Assembly (NCBI RefSeq): GCF_027943255.1
Contig: NC_072893.1
Location: 61,660,001-61,724,000, forward strand
Direction of reading: 5' to 3'
From: Anastrepha obliqua
Taxonomy: Eukaryota > Arthropoda > Insecta > Diptera > Tephritidae
Length of the DNA: 64,000 nt
The notes beneath the pieces are model-generated. The model saw only the letters and a list, made by a program, of their open reading frames with translations, had not been told where the DNA came from and did no database searches. This document shows positions 11,916 through 23,825 of this stretch, piece after piece (positions within the stretch are counted from its first letter, which is position 1; each line of letters starts with the position of its first letter). A program made the translations under genes and the position numbers.

Positions 11916-12345
11916 CCCCAACGTTGCCTGTGAGCAACTTCGGCAGTTCAACAGCTTAGGGAAAGCGTTCGTTTTGTTTTTGTCTGTTCGTTATAAATAA
12001 TAACGGTACTTTTATATATCTACTCAAAATATGAGCAAAAAAAAATATGAATTGCAGATTATTAAGCAAAGTTATGTTGAATAAACCGGAAGTGCAGCGC
12101 AGAAAATATTGTTGTGAAATTCAAAAGAGTTTTTAAAGTGAGTGTCAACTTTTATAATAATGAAAAAATTTAAGAAGTTTATACTCGAATGTCATGTTTT
12201 TTAGCAAATATTGAACTTTACGAAACTGAATTTAAATTCGATTAAAAAAAATTAAAAATATTAACCAGGTGAGTAATTTTCAAAGTTGCAATGTTGCTTG
12301 TGGGCATCCTTGGGCCATTGTGGCAATAAATATTTTTGTACTTAG

Positions 12346-14148
12346 TTATGAGATCGAAAGAGGAAAGATTGTCAAATGACGATATTGAAAGGATTCTTAA
12401 CTTTGATTTTGATGCCTCTTCTGACGACGAAAGTGATGACGAGATGGATGGCATCTCTGCAGTGCTAGAGAAGAATTCGGAAGGGATCGTGCAATGAGGG
12501 GAAACTATAGAGATTTACTTTCTCGAAACTATGATTGCAGAAGAATGTGAGCCTAAATCTTGAGTGTCTGATAATTGCTTTGAAAAAGTTGACTCCAAGA
12601 CAATAAAGTGGAGAAAAAGGCCTTTTATATCTTCGGAGACCAGTAGGGGAAAAAATACTTTGAAGGTCGACGATGTGATGACGCCAGTACAATATTTCTG
12701 CACTCTAACACTAAACAATCCAAAAAAGGCGATTTGAACTATGACAAGTTTTACAAAATACGTCCTTTACTAGACAGTCTCAAAGAAATTTTTGGAAAGC
12801 TACCCCAGGATGAATATCAAAGCATTGATGAACAAATCATTGCCATTCAAAGGTATGCATTCATAAATGTCATGATGAACATTTTAGTTTAAATTTTTGT
12901 TAAAAGTCGATCGTCATTTAAACAATACAACCCTGCTAAGCCTCATATAGTAAATGAGGTCTGAAAATGTTTACGCGTGCTGGAGCCTCTGGATTAGTGT
13001 ACGACTTTACGTTGTATGTTGGTGAAGGTACCGGTCGTGCTTATATATATATATATATTTTCCCGTGGTTCCTAGGTGGAACAAAGGGCCTCAATGAACA
13101 AGTTAAAGTTAAATCTATTAGAAGCTAGGAATTTTATTTGCCGCCAGGAGCGGCCTGCTTGTTGCACTTCTGTTTCTACTAGTCGCCTCCACGTGTTAGA
13201 TGGTCTGCCAGGTCTGCGGCTGCCTTGGGGGTTCCAATCCAGGGCTGCTCTAGTGATATCACCATATGGCTTTCGAAGTGTGTGACCGATCCATTTCCAT
13301 TTGCGGCGTCGAATTTCGAGATAGACTGGTATCTGTTTCGTTATAGTCCACAGATCGGAGTTTGATATGACGTTAGGCCAAAAAATGCGCGTGATCTTGC
13401 GAAGGCTGCGGTGCTTATGGATTGGGCCTATCTTCGGATATAGTTTTATATTTGGCAAAGGTCTTCTTGAGGGCAAATATTTTAAGCAGTATTTCGATAA
13501 TTGGTTTACGTTAGTAAGCCTTCTGATCTCGTCGAAAGCAGTGGGTATATTTGCAACAGGAACTGTACGTAAAAACCGCATAAGCAATTGCCAGCTACTT
13601 TCAAATGCTGAGTTAAAAAGCTGGAAGTGGAAGGGGATCTTTCGATATGAAATGTGAAATCAACAATAATATTTTATGCGTCAAGTGGTTTGACAATAAG
13701 CCAGTTCAACTTATATCCTCATGTGAAAGCATTGAACCTGTTGGTATATGCAAACGTTGAAATCCAAAGGAAAAAAAAAACTTGTATTGTTGTTGCAAGA
13801 CCTGCGATTGTTGCTTCTTACAATAAGGATATGGGAGGAGTAGATTTGGCTGACATGCTCATGAAGCTCTACAAGGTCAACCACCAGTCAAAGATGTGGT
13901 ACATAAGAATCTTCTATTCTATAACAAACTCATGGCTATTGTTTAGAAAGCATTTAAACTTGATAAACTCGAGGCAAAAGCATATTCCTCTAATAAAATT
14001 TCAACTAGAAATGGCTCATGAGTTGCTTACTGCCACTACTTCGCTCGGAAAAAGGCAAGACCGACCATCGAATGTTGAAAGAGCTAGCTCGAAAGTATCC
14101 CTTGGCTCCCAATCAAGCAGCGTGTCATCCCAACAGCCGAAAAAGTAG
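12346..14148 (+). pseudogene. piggyBac-type transposase pseudogene (split by a LINE)
   Basis: N-terminal acidic segment SNDDIERILNFDFDASSDDE with a DDESDDEMDG tract near 12350-12450, typical of the acidic start of these transposases. Then IKWRKRPF (near 12600), YFCTLTLNNP, RPLLDSLKEIFG, SIDEQIIA (near 12820) and GLKMFTRAGASGLVYDFTLY (near 12960-13015; the YDF aspartate corresponds to a catalytic position). The gene resumes after the LINE with CVKWFDNKPVQLISS (near 13680) and VASYNKDMGGVDLADMLMKL (near 13830), which holds the last catalytic Asp. The part with the second catalytic Asp is missing. Several stops and frameshifts are present. The C-terminal half (13654-14148) is open for 164 codons. 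Confidence 0.8.
13037..13640 (-). mobile_element. LINE 3' fragment inserted in the piggyBac relic
   Basis: Minus-strand frame 13587-13072 carries the C-terminal region of a non-LTR reverse transcriptase protein: RRRKWKWIGHTLRKPYGDIT, then ALDWNPQGSRRPGRPSNTWR, then the end FIEALCST. This is a well-known end of LINE proteins of the endonuclease/reverse transcriptase type. The sequence ends at a (TA)n run at about 13039-13057, as expected for the 3' tail. A 5'-truncated insertion is the simplest reading. The host piggyBac frame is interrupted on both sides. Confidence 0.8.
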
Positions 14149-14471
14149 GAGTAGCCTGTCCAACCGAATCCTTCAGCCTCACAGCGGTACGATAAAATGG
14201 AACATTGGGTAGTCTTTAGTGAAAAGAGGCGTTGCAGATTGTGCAAGACAAGAACCTCAATGTCCAAATTACTTATTGGCAAAGTCCACCTGTGCTGTAA
14301 TAACAATAAAAACTGTTTTTTGTTTTATCATACCGAATTTTTCAAAATAAATAAAAATCATTAAAAGTTAGTCGAAAGAAAAAATTTGTTTATTTTGTTA
14401 CCACCATTGCCCAAAGTTGCTCACAAGCAACGGGACTTTTCCATCCATGCCTTCTCAGCAGAGCTGTATTT

Positions 14472-14712
14472 TTGATATTGTTGCACAAATGGAAGGACCT
14501 ACAGTTTTAAGAAGACTTCGAGTGGGAAATGGTTTTTATGCGGAGCTTTTTCATGGTAGAAATACACTCGGTGGTTTGTCATTGCTTACCGTTGGACGAC
14601 CGCTATTAGAAAACAAACGTTTCTATTATTTAATGTTCATGCACGGAGATGCGAACCTACGCTTTCCCGGATGGCAATTACGCACAAACCCATTCAGCTA
14701 CGGCAGCCGCCT
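14472..14712 (-). repeat. tRNA-derived SINE, degraded copy
   Basis: The reverse complement follows the 62155-62475 copy: a GGCTGCCGTAGCTGAATGGG head at about 14712, then AGCGGTCG-like text, CCGAGTGTATTTCTACCATG and TGTAGGTCCTTCCATTTGTG. The 3' end is missing beyond about 14472, where it meets the piggyBac relic's flank. Confidence 0.8.
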
Positions 14713-15217
14713 TTCAAGTAGCAATAGCTCTCTATTATTTTGATGGAAAGAAGGCCTTATCTCAATGAAAAATTGGTTTGAAATTTATTTAGATAAGTAA
14801 ACTTCGGATTCAACATGAGGATGCTTGACTGCCAGATAGTGTAAGGTTGTTGATTTATCGTACGACTGTGAAAATAAACAAAATAATTGAATGAAATTCG
14901 CGGCAGCACATTTTTCTTCCATGAAGCAAAAGTTTGAATATTAAAAAATAAATAAAAAATATTTTTTTAGGAACTACGAGAAAAGTACAGCCCTATTTTT
15001 CCATGTAATGAATATATTATGAATATACAGTTTATATTTTATGAATCGGACAAGATTTGCTCGAGTTATGAGTCACCCCATCTTGAAAACTGCAGTTTCT
15101 GGAAAAGCGCATTTAAATCTTTCGAGATGTTTCAAAGGAACTGAGAGTGGCTGCCAAAAAATTCAAGACAGAAGTATTCAGATATTTTTTCTACCTTAAT
15201 CCTTTGAGTATATTATG
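14713..15217. other. Non-coding, nothing recognised
   Basis: AT-rich sequence without a supported gene or repeat boundary. Confidence 0.4.
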
Positions 15218-15219
15218 TA

Positions 15220-15527
15220 TAGGGTGCGCCATATTTTATGTCGGTATGAAAACATTGAATATCTTGGAAAAAAACAACTGATTTTTATATGGGAGGTGTT
15301 TTTATTTGGTTTGGTTATTTACACTTTGTTAAAACTATTTTTTGAATACAATATCATTCAAGTGGCCACCTTTACTAGCAATCACAAACTGAGATCTTTT
15401 TTCTGCTTTTGTCATCACCTTGTCAAGCATTTCGGGTTTTATAGCGTCGATTTCAGTTCATCGATCGGTTGGTAAATGACGAAGTTATTCAGCGTTTACA
15501 TACCGACTTAAAAGATAGCGCACCCTG
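15220..15527. mobile_element. Small CAGGG-ended Tc1/mariner-type element (308 bp)
   Basis: The left end TAGGGTGCGCCATATTTTAT continues into GTCGGTATG. The right end is CATACCGACTTAAAAGATAG followed by CGCACCCTG. The two are inverted repeats of about 28 bases. TA duplications flank it at 15218-15219 and 15528-15529. The inside is too short for a transposase and shows no clear coding remnant. The terminal CAGGGTGCGCC form is shared with the other CAGGG-ended elements at 42948, 43846 and 51195. Confidence 0.8.
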
Positions 15528-15529
15528 TA

Positions 15530-17940
15530 ATTAGGTATATAATTATAATATGGCGTATTTTCAGCAAACATATAAATAAATAACTTTTTGAAGTTTCTTC
15601 CCCTTAACATCATTCAGTTGGGAAGCGAACACACCAGTAATTACCATCGAGCCGCACCAATTTCGCCTCCATCGATTATTAAGGATCTACCCTCTTCAAA
15701 TCCGGTAATTTTAAATTTTTACGCAACTAATGAAATGTTTTGAAGGAAATATACCACGATTTTCGAAATAAATTTGCATTTTTGTTCTGGCGGGAGGCTA
15801 TTTGTGGAGAAATAGCGAAGCATACTGGCCTCCAACCAGATGTTGCTTTATGAAATTAACTGTAATTTGAAGTGGTATTACTGTGGCAAAGACAAGCCTT
15901 TGCAGAAAAGCACCCATGTAAAGGGGCTTCGGTATAAATGCAGAATATTGAATATGAAAATAAAAGCAAGGGATATGCACTGAAAAATAATTTTACTTCC
16001 AAGCATTTTGGTATAAAGTCAAAGTTTGAAATTATTCAAGGTGGCCTTGGTCACTTGCAATAACTTGCATTGGCTAGGACTTGAATGCGTGGGCAAACTC
16101 CTTTTTGTCTGTAGTAGTCATCACTTCTAAAGCATTGGTCTTCAGAGCGTCTTATGAGATTTTCACGTTTGCTCAACTGCGCCCGACGCGTAAGAATCAA
16201 GGTGGCCCAAAATTTGGCAATCAGTGCGAGGTAAGTTGCTGAGAGGGCAAGCCTGTGTCTTCCTTGTTTTATGAGTGGGCTCAAAATTCTGCTAGAACAT
16301 ACCTTGAGCATTTTTTTAGCAAGTGCTTGTTTTGGCGATTTTCTGTTCGACTTCCGACTTATTATTATTATTATTATTGCGAGTGTACCTACTAGTGCTT
16401 ACTTGCGTACTTACTGCTGTCCTAATCTCCTCAGTTAATCCTTGATTTCCTTTGGAGGATGGCTGTAACTCCTAGAGAGCGCATCGCAAATGGCAGATAG
16501 CGAATGCCAGATATGGGTGGTAGGAGAGAAATGAAATATATCCCGCGGACCAAACAAGCCCGAAGAAGAAAAACTTCGTAAAAAAAAATTTCTAAGCCTC
16601 AGCGTCTGTTCACTATATTAGGTGCGGCTGGACCTGGTGTTGAATCAAGCGCCTCGCTATATACATAAATGTGCTCAGCGGTTCTTGAACTCAAAAAAGA
16701 TTGACTGTTAACCCAATACTAATGTTTAAGGATGGATCCAAATCCTAATGGATGGATATGAATGGATATATCTTCATGGGGTAATCTGCTAATTCCTGGA
16801 AATTCGCCTGCATAAAATCCAGGCAACAATGGATATGGAGATGCAAAATTGATGCAGAAATGTTAGCTGATGGAAGATATTCCTCTTTACTGTTACTCAA
16901 AAAGCATTAAGCTAAAAATATGTAGGTTCGTTACTAGCGTTACTGCTTTAAGCCTCCTCAAATGCTTGCCGGATGTACCATGACGGCCCTGTACAAATAT
17001 GAAGCTCCTTATTCCCAAATAAATCCCCTCAAAAATTAGTATTGAAGAAGAAATATTTCGGCCTTTAGAATTCTTCATTTGTAACAAACTTAAGTTCGAT
17101 CAATCTGATCAATTTCCGACTGTCCACACATCTTCTGACTTCAAACAATTCCATAGCACTAGAAAGTAAATTTAAGAAATGTGCTTGTGTGTGTGTGTGT
17201 GTGTGAAGACAAGCAAACTGTAATCAAAGACCACCACTATTGACGCTCAGTTTGATTGACTCCAGCCACCAACCGATCTTCCGAATGTCCAACCTTTCCT
17301 AGCCGCATTGAGGATGAATAAGAAAACTCATTCGATTGAATGTGAAATTGAATTTTGTAATCTGATGCAAAATCAAATTATAGCCAATGTCCACATCATA
17401 CACACACCCATATAAAGATATAAACAAGTACACGTACCATAGATAAATATGTATATGAACTAGCACTGGAGGGTAGAACTTAAAAAGATGACTAAAGTCA
17501 GAGCGGTAAAAGATTCAGAGAGAAAGACACAATTGTCGGTGGAAGACAGGGAAGGACAGTACGAGTACAGTGTTACACTTATGTCTGTGTTCCTGTGGAC
17601 AAACGAAATCGAATGTGTAGTTGGAAAATGAATAAAATTGTTGACTCTGCTCGAATACTGCCATTGGATTTCACTTTGCGTTTTTCAGATTTCCACTTTC
17701 ATTTGCACATCTGCAGTTGAATGCAACAAGGCGCACGCTTGCAAGTATGTTATGTACAAAAAAAAAAAAAACAAAAAAAAATCAAAGCTTAACTGTGTAA
17801 ATGCCATCAAGAATGGATTGATGGAATCAAGAATAATGCGTTTGTGTGTGTTGCGGAAAAAACATAAATCAAGCGATTAAATAATAAAGCGGAAACTCCA
17901 GCGCTTGGGCTTTCAATGCTTTATACTTTCAATGCTGAAA
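15530..17940. other. Non-coding stretch with a TG microsatellite
   Basis: No supported gene. Open frames at 16051-16311, 17638-17880 and elsewhere have low-complexity or unrecognised content. A (TG)n run is at 17186-17205. Confidence 0.4.
17186..17205. repeat. (TG)n microsatellite
   Basis: About ten TG units in a row. Confidence 0.9.
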
Positions 17941-18024
17941 TATAGGGTGATTTTTTTGGGGTTTGTTTTTAGGCTTATCAATTTGATTTATGCTTTGAAT
18001 ACTTTGTCATGCCTCGATGTATAG

Positions 18025-18200
18025 ACTTGCACCGAAATAATGCTGGAAAATTCTGAAAATTTATTTGGAAAATCGTTCATTTTCAACAAAACATTTTGTT
18101 CAGTGATAAGACTAATTTCAGGAAAAATGGCAACATAAACAGACAAATGGTAGTGGAGTAAATCCAAATGTCATTATTACAAAAAAAAAAGTGGGAGTCA
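18025..18200 (+). pseudogene. Fragment of a DD41D-like transposase (first catalytic block)
   Basis: One plus-strand frame gives NILFSDKTNFRKNGNINRQM near 18085-18145. This resembles the first catalytic block of the intact protein at 51312-52394 (CLFMSDEAHFDLNGNVNKQN), with the Asp kept. No other part of the transposase is recognisable nearby. Low information content, so tentative. Confidence 0.45.
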
Positions 18201-19099
18201 TTGTTGTTTTAGTTTTTTTTTTTTTAATGGTTTTTCAAGAGTCCTAGATTAGTTAATTCTGCTTGGGCAAGATCATGCCATCAGTAGGTGTCATCTAACG
18301 GTAGGTTCATAACACCAGTTGATTTGATGGGGTGAGGCCGAACGCAGATGGTAATTAGTTCAGTAAACTCGTAGATAAATCTGAATAAAGAGACCTTGCG
18401 AACTCTCACTGCTTGCTAAAAAGTGCATTGTATTCTAAGGATTTGTGTAATCAAACGCCTGTCATTTTTGTGATCTGGGCGGGGAAATATCATCGCACAT
18501 CTTTCCGAATCTGCAGCTCTCGCAAGACGAAAGGTCACTCACCCAGGGAGTGTGACTCTGTATGCATTGCTAATACTCGTATGGAACAAAAATCACGAGG
18601 AAGTGTGCAAATTCATTAAAGTTCTTCAATTGTAAGCTCGTACTATAGTCAATAGACCATATCAGAAGACACAGGGCACTATGGCTCAATAAAACTAACT
18701 AACAAATGAGTTTAAGCGGTTTTTTTATGGGATAGGAAGAAAAAGATAAAAATGTCCGAAGCGTTTTGATTGAGGCCGTCGCGCCAATGATATGGGGGGT
18801 ATACAGATCTCTCCTCTTCGGCTGGCTTCCACCCCGTGACGGCAATGGCACTACATCGAGGGTGCACCCATGAGTGTGGCAATCAACTATAAAAGAAACC
18901 TGTAACGTATGGATCTCCATTACTTTCGCCATGAAGCAGATGGAACTTCGAAAGTGTGCAGTAATATTATGTGCATTACCGTTTTTTCTACTTATGATAC
19001 GGTCGTGAGTCGTTAACTCAAGCGCCTGTAATTGTCGTCGGTACGTTTGAGTCGACCTCATGTGGTGCACTGTTTCATGTTTAATTCAGCACTTCTTGA
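18201..19099. other. No recognised feature
   Basis: The minus-strand open frame at 19070-18699 (123 codons) adjoins the R1-like LINE remnant and might be part of its 3' region, but I recognise no motif in it. Confidence 0.3.
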
Positions 19100-19845
19100 G
19101 AAGTTCGGTGTGATCAAACGTGGCCCAGGGCGTTGCTCAGAGTTTATTTAGCTCTAGCTGCCGCTGCTGAAACCACTGTATTGTTTGGCTTTGTTCGTCC
19201 TACCTGCGCAGGGAACGCAATACTTGCGTGGCAAACTTGCTTGTAGCATCCCAACAATGTTTTGAAAGTTAAATTTTTCTCACTTGGCTGTCTTCCAAGG
19301 ATCGTGGCCAACTTCTCACGTTTTCATGCGCATCTTGGACAGTAGAAGAGTATGAGTCGCACGTCTTCAAACTTCTCTGGACAGGTAGGACAGTGTGGGG
19401 AAGCGGAGAGACCAAACCTATGCAGATAATACTGGAAGCAGCCGCGTAGGCTCAGCCTTTAAGAGAGGAAGTAATCCACTTCTCCGTGTCTTCGTCGAAA
19501 CCATGAAGCAAGGTTAGGGATGAGTTCATGCCGTCACAATCTCCCTCTTCTTCCTTTTGCTCAACAAGACAGCTCTTTTTTGGCGCTGCTAGCTACAGTT
19601 TGCCATTGTACAATCAGCACTCAATCCTCGCTATCACATCGCTTCAGGTAAGTTCCATATGAATGATATGTTTCCCTGTTACAATCAGCGCAATATCGTC
19701 TGCATATCCCACCAGTGTCGCATTCATGGGCAGTCCATTTTGATTGGGGCGTAGAACCGAGCCTAGAGTAGACAATGGTAGTGTGATTCAGTTGTAGTGC
19801 AAAAATACCCAACCCTGGTATAAAGTTATGATTCATTGTCTATAA
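19100..19845 (-). mobile_element. R1-like LINE relic (reverse transcriptase and C-terminal zinc region)
   Basis: Minus strand: LPMNATLVGYADDIALIVTG near 19735-19675 holds the YADD catalytic box of reverse transcriptase. Further downstream, RGCFQYYLHRFGLSASPHCP near 19455-19400, followed by TCPEKFEDVRLILFYCPR, matches the Cys/His region at the end of R1-clade proteins. Stops and frame changes separate the blocks, and the distance between them is shorter than in an intact element. 5' truncated; the upper boundary is near the SINE fragment at 19846. Confidence 0.8.
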
Positions 19846-19893
19846 ATTGGCCGAACTCCTCCTCCTACTTGTGGCATGCGTCTTGTTGGTGAA
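19846..19893 (-). repeat. SINE 3' fragment
   Basis: TTGGCCGAACTCCTCCTCCT followed by ACTTGTGGCATGCGTCTTG is the reverse complement of the SINE 3' region (CAAGACGCACACCACAAATA, GGAGGAGGAGCTCGGCCAA in the consensus read from other copies here). Confidence 0.75.
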
Positions 19894-20720
19894 AAGCCAA
19901 AGATGTTAGAAACAAGATTGCAACCATCAGAGGGTGCGTGCCGTCGCCCTCGCCTAGGTGTGCCGTGTTGCCAACCCTTTGCTCTTGACTATAAATTTAG
20001 TGTTTTTTTATACTAAAAATGCGAAAATTTTTAAGTTTGGTGTTTGTTTATTTGTTTAGTTTCAAGCCACCAAAATTGTAAGTAAAAAAATATTGTATAA
20101 TTAAAAAAAAAAAATTAAAAAATGCCACTCTGAGAAGATGTTAGTCCTAATGAAAATTTGTTTATTCTTATAAAATTTAATGTTTTGATAGTGAAAACTG
20201 TTGCTAATTTTGAGGTTACGTAATTTTATATCTTCTTCTCTCAACTCTTCTTAACATTTAAAACTTTTTTTTAATTCTAAAAAGTCTTTGAATTTTCTGA
20301 ATACGAATTAAAGCAATCCAGGTGTATTCATAGTAAGAATAAACATGAAAATAGCTGATAATACTGGAGGAACCATAACGATCTTTGTGAAAAAAGTAAA
20401 TCTTATCTTATTATATAACCTCAAATACCACAAAAAAGTGTTTTTTGGCCCTTTTTTAAAGAGATTCTGTAAACATAAGTTTTAAATACAAGGATGGATT
20501 TTTAGAACTCTATTTTTTCCATACAATCTTTTTGTACATAACCATAACACATTTATTTAAAGAAACGCACAAAGTAAATGCATTTTATCACCCATAAAAT
20601 TTGGCATTTTATTTTCTTTAAATCCGCATTTTAGTGCTTTTTTATATCCAAAACTAGGTAGCACTGTAGTTGCGAGAGATAAGTTGAACTGCTCGAAGAA
20701 GAAGAGCAAACTTTTAAAAA
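19894..20720. other. Non-coding, very AT-rich
   Basis: No gene or repeat boundary seen; many A and T runs. Confidence 0.4.
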
Positions 20721-20724
20721 TATA

Positions 20725-21895
20725 GGACTGGGGAATAAATTCATAGCATTTTTATACTTTCTTTTATTTTACAACTGTGTGGTTGCTGTTCGACAAAGGT
20801 TAAGTATTTATTCGATAGAACTCGCTCTGCTCTACAAAACCATCTTCACTGAATTTTTGAGTTATTTAATTTTTTATTAGTTTTGAGGCTTAGAAATGGA
20901 ATACCCAGGAGCAAAAAATAAAAATTTTCGACACCTGCTCTTCTTGCTTTTCGCCAAAAACCTGTCGAAGCAGCACTAGACATTTACGACTTGTATGGAG
21001 AAAGTGTCATAGGCGAGTCTACAGCACGGAAATGGTTTGAAAAGTTCAACAAGGGCGACTTTGACGTGGATGACACGTCCCGCAGCGGAAGGACTTTTGA
21101 ATTCGATGAAGAACATCTCAAACCCCTTTTGAAGGAGAACGATCGCCAAACCAGTAGTGAATTGGCGGAAAAAATGCATTGCGATCGTAAAGCAATTCTC
21201 AATCGAAAAATTGGGAGCCTGCGTGTCTTACGAGCTCAACAAAAAAAACAAAAAAAGTCGCCTTCAAATTGCTTTTGAACTTCACCCCCGCATGCGAGCA
21301 ACACGCGGTCATAAATAGCGCATTTTGTACCGAATCGTCACGGGAGATGAGAAATGGTGCCTATACCTCAATATGAAGTCAAAAAAGAGTTCGGTGGGCC
21401 GAATAGATACGCCAAAGCCGAGAATCAAGCTGGATCTTCATCCAAAGAAAATCATAATATGTATTTGTTGGGACTGGGAGGGCATGGTGCACTGGAAAAT
21501 ACTCGTAAAGAATGCCACGGTCAACAAGAAGCTCTACATTGCCCAACTACACCGCGTGAATGAGACTATTCGACTAAAAATACGTGATCGATATGGTCAA
21601 TCCTCTTTCACGACGACGGAATGCCTCATGTTGCAGAAGTCGTCAAAGAAGCACTCCAAGAGCTCGAATGGGAGGTCTTTCAGCATCCACCGTATTTTCC
21701 GGTTTGCATTATTTACAGCTTCCTGTCAAATCATATGAAGGGTGTTACCTGCGATAGCAAAAAAGTCCTTAAAAACTGGCTCAACAACTTCTTTGAAAAC
21801 AGACCAAGCGATTTTTGGCGGAACGGCATTAACAAATCGGTCGAGAGGTGGGAAGAGGTTCTAAATAGCAACGGCAAATATATAATTTATTAACT
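20725..21895 (+). mobile_element. Mariner relic (DD34D-type), unmatched ends
   Basis: A possible left end GGGGAATAAATTCATAGCAT lies at 20731. Coding pieces run plus-strand from about 20935 to 21893. No inverted right end was found in the following 150 bases. Confidence 0.65.
20935..21893 (+). pseudogene. Mariner transposase pseudogene
   Basis: DNA-binding part: YGESVIGESTARKWFEKFNK followed by GDFDVDDTSRSGRTFEFDEE (first helix-turn-helix and linker), then QTSSELAEKMHCDRKAI (second). First catalytic block: RIVTGDEKWCLYLNMKSKKS near 21330. Middle: LHPKKIIICICWDWEGMVHW. Second catalytic block near 21615: LFHDDGMPHVAEVVKEALQE. The third block is degraded (HPPYFPVCIIY in place of a D-containing motif), so the third Asp is lost. 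The end ERWEEVLNSNGKYIIY is followed by TAA. Frameshifts occur near 21225 and 21600. Nearly full length (about 320 codons of span) but inactive. Confidence 0.8.
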
Positions 21896-22288
21896 TTTTG
21901 ATCAATATGAACTGAGAGAATTATTAAATTAACATAAAAAAGTGTATTTTTTACCTAATTATAAATACCAAATTTTAATTAAAATTGGATTGAAAAATGT
22001 AAGGAAGAAAGAACTAAAACTCCATTGCTAGAGAATAAAAAAATGCTAATTCAAGGTACAAAAGTGGGAATCTGGTCACACTGATCACCAAATGTACAAG
22101 GGAGATGTTACGAAAATGAGCTGATATTGTCTAAATAGTTGAAAGCAAAGTAGCGGTACCACGATCGGCGCCATCTTATTAATCTCTCCCACTGGGCGTT
22201 ACCCAATCAGCAGATTCGTTGAAATACGCTGAGTACCGGTTAACAGTTTGGTATTGCACACACCTCTGAAATCTTTTCATGTACATAT
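21896..22288. other. Non-coding, nothing recognised
   Basis: AT-rich sequence between two mariner relics. Confidence 0.4.
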
Positions 22289-22289
22289 A

Positions 22290-23560
22290 CGAGGTGTGTT
22301 CAAAAAGTATCGCGGATTTTGTGTTTTTTCAAAAGCTATTCATTTATTCATTAATATCATTTTGTTCCATTCAAAGTATCCCCATGAGATATTATGCGCT
22401 TGTGCCAACGTTTTTTCCAATCTTCGAAGTACTTCAAAAATCATTTTTTTTTATCTTATTCAGCTCCTGCTTTGGCGCCATCTTCATATTGTCAATTGTT
22501 GCGTAGCGTCGTCCTTTCATGGGCCTCTTCAGTTTCGGCAACTAGAAAAAGTCACAGGGGGCCAGATCTGGAAAATACGGTGGCTGTGGCATCGCGCACA
22601 AACATCGCTGTGTGAGCAGGAGCGTTATCACTTTGTTCTTCCACAAATCCGGGTGTTTCTGGCCGATTGATTCTCGCAAATTGCGTATAACTTGCAGGTA
22701 ATATTCCTTATTGACCGTGTTCTCCTGTGGCAAGAACTCATGATGCACAACGTCCTTGGAATCGAAGAAATCTGTAAGCAAAACTTTTACATTCGACCGA
22801 ACTTGGAGCGCTTTTTTCGGTCTTGGTTCGTGCGGCAGCTTCCATTGAGATGCTTGAGCCTTGGTTTCCATGCCATAACTATAAGCCCACGATTTGTCAC
22901 CAGTTATGACCCTCAGGAGCAGTTATGACCCGCGGACAGAGTCCAACATCTCATTAGCAATGTTCCTGCGATGCTGCTTTTGGTGGAAATTGCGCAGTTT
23001 TGGTGCGAATTTTGCGGCGACCCGTCTCATGCCCAAATCATTGAAAAAAATTGAATGGCACGAGCCAATCGATATGTCTAGGTCCTCAGCAACTTCCCTA
23101 ACGGTGATTCAACGTTTGGTTAATACGTTTTTCTTCACTCATCATCAATTTTTTTGTCTGTTGTTGAAGTGCTCGGGCGTCCGCCACGCTTTTCATCGTT
23201 CACAACTTCTTGGCTTCTGAGAACATTTCGTACCACCGAGAAACGTTGCTTTGGTCCAAAGGAGCTTCTACGTCTGACACAGTCAACATTCTGAATGCAT
23301 CCGCGCACTTAATTTCGTTTTCCACACAAAATTTGATACAGGTTTTTTGATCCACCATTTTGAATAGGTAAAAATCGAAGATGAGCCAAAACACTTGCAA
23401 GCAAAGCAGCTGTCAGCAATTAACTAACATTCAAAATAGCCGAACTCGTCGGCACAAGTGAGAGACATGAGTACCAACATATCGCGACAAAAACATCAAA
23501 ATTCGAATATATGTAACCTGCGAAAATTCAATATTCGCGATACTTTTTGAACACACCTCG
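22290..23560 (-). mobile_element. Mariner element with matched terminal repeats, decayed gene
   Basis: The left end CGAGGTGTGTTCAAAAAGTA (then TCGCG) and the right end CGCGATACTTTTTGAACACA (then CCTCG) are a near-perfect inverted pair of about 25 bases. TA flanks the left end (22288-22289); the right flank reads TG. The element sits in the AT-rich tail of the SINE at 23566-23825. Same family as the relic at 3899-5115. The length of 1271 bp is normal for mariner. Confidence 0.9.
22330..23358 (-). pseudogene. Mariner transposase pseudogene
   Basis: The start ATG is at 23358 (MVDQKTCIKFCVENEIKCAD). Stops and frameshifts follow near 23200 and in several later places. Recognisable blocks include a METKAQASQWKLPHEPRPKK-type central block near 22870 and ALQVRSNVKVLLTDFF. 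The block HEFLPQENTVNKEYYLQVIR lies near 22740. A third catalytic block PYFPDLAPCDFF near 22565 keeps the Asp. The 3' coding region after that is frameshifted. It is nearly full length and its terminal repeats are much better preserved than its reading frame. Not functional as read. Confidence 0.8.
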
Positions 23561-23565
23561 TGCAT

Positions 23566-23825
23566 ATATAATTGGCGCTGAGACTCTTTGCTTGGGTATT
23601 TCGCCGAGCTTCTTCTCAGATTTGTGGTGTGCGCCAGATGGTGAAGCCTAGATGGTTCGTTATTAGGGCAGAAGTATCTGCGGAGGTTTGCCATTACCTG
23701 CCGAGAGGCGATCGCTATTACGCAAACATTTTGCTGTTATTTGGTGCTTCATACTCGACGTTTCGAAACCGGGCAATACTGAATGGTGGTCATGTACGAA
23801 CCCATTCGGCTACGGCGGCCGTATA
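23566..23825 (-). repeat. tRNA-derived SINE
   Basis: Reverse complement: the head is GGCCGCCGTAGCCGAATGGG, and the body includes AATGGCAAACCTCCGCAGAT. The 3' end has GCGCCAATTATATATGC. The A-box is intact. The B-box region is changed (CGGTTTCGAAAC). Its AT tail hosts the mariner at 22290-23560. Confidence 0.85.

Larger units (their letters stand above)
11916..14434 (+). mobile_element. Old piggyBac-like element with a LINE insertion
   Basis: The left end CAACGTTGCCTGTGAGCAAC (about 11918-11938) and the right end GTTGCTCACAAGCAACGGG (14416-14434) are inverted matches. Between them lies a decayed plus-strand piggyBac-type transposase (12346-13020, then about 13650-14148). The coding sequence is interrupted by a minus-strand LINE fragment with a (TA)n tail at 13037-13640. 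Neither end is flanked by the TTAA expected for piggyBac, which suggests mutation since insertion. The remaining right part (14150-14412) is non-coding. Confidence 0.75.

Noticed and set aside
18699..19070. 123-codon minus-strand frame as the 3' end of the R1-like LINE
   Set aside because: Position is suggestive, but no residue motif supports it.
22248..23220. Plus-strand open frames of 75-140 codons
   Set aside because: They are complements of the minus-strand mariner transposase remnants.
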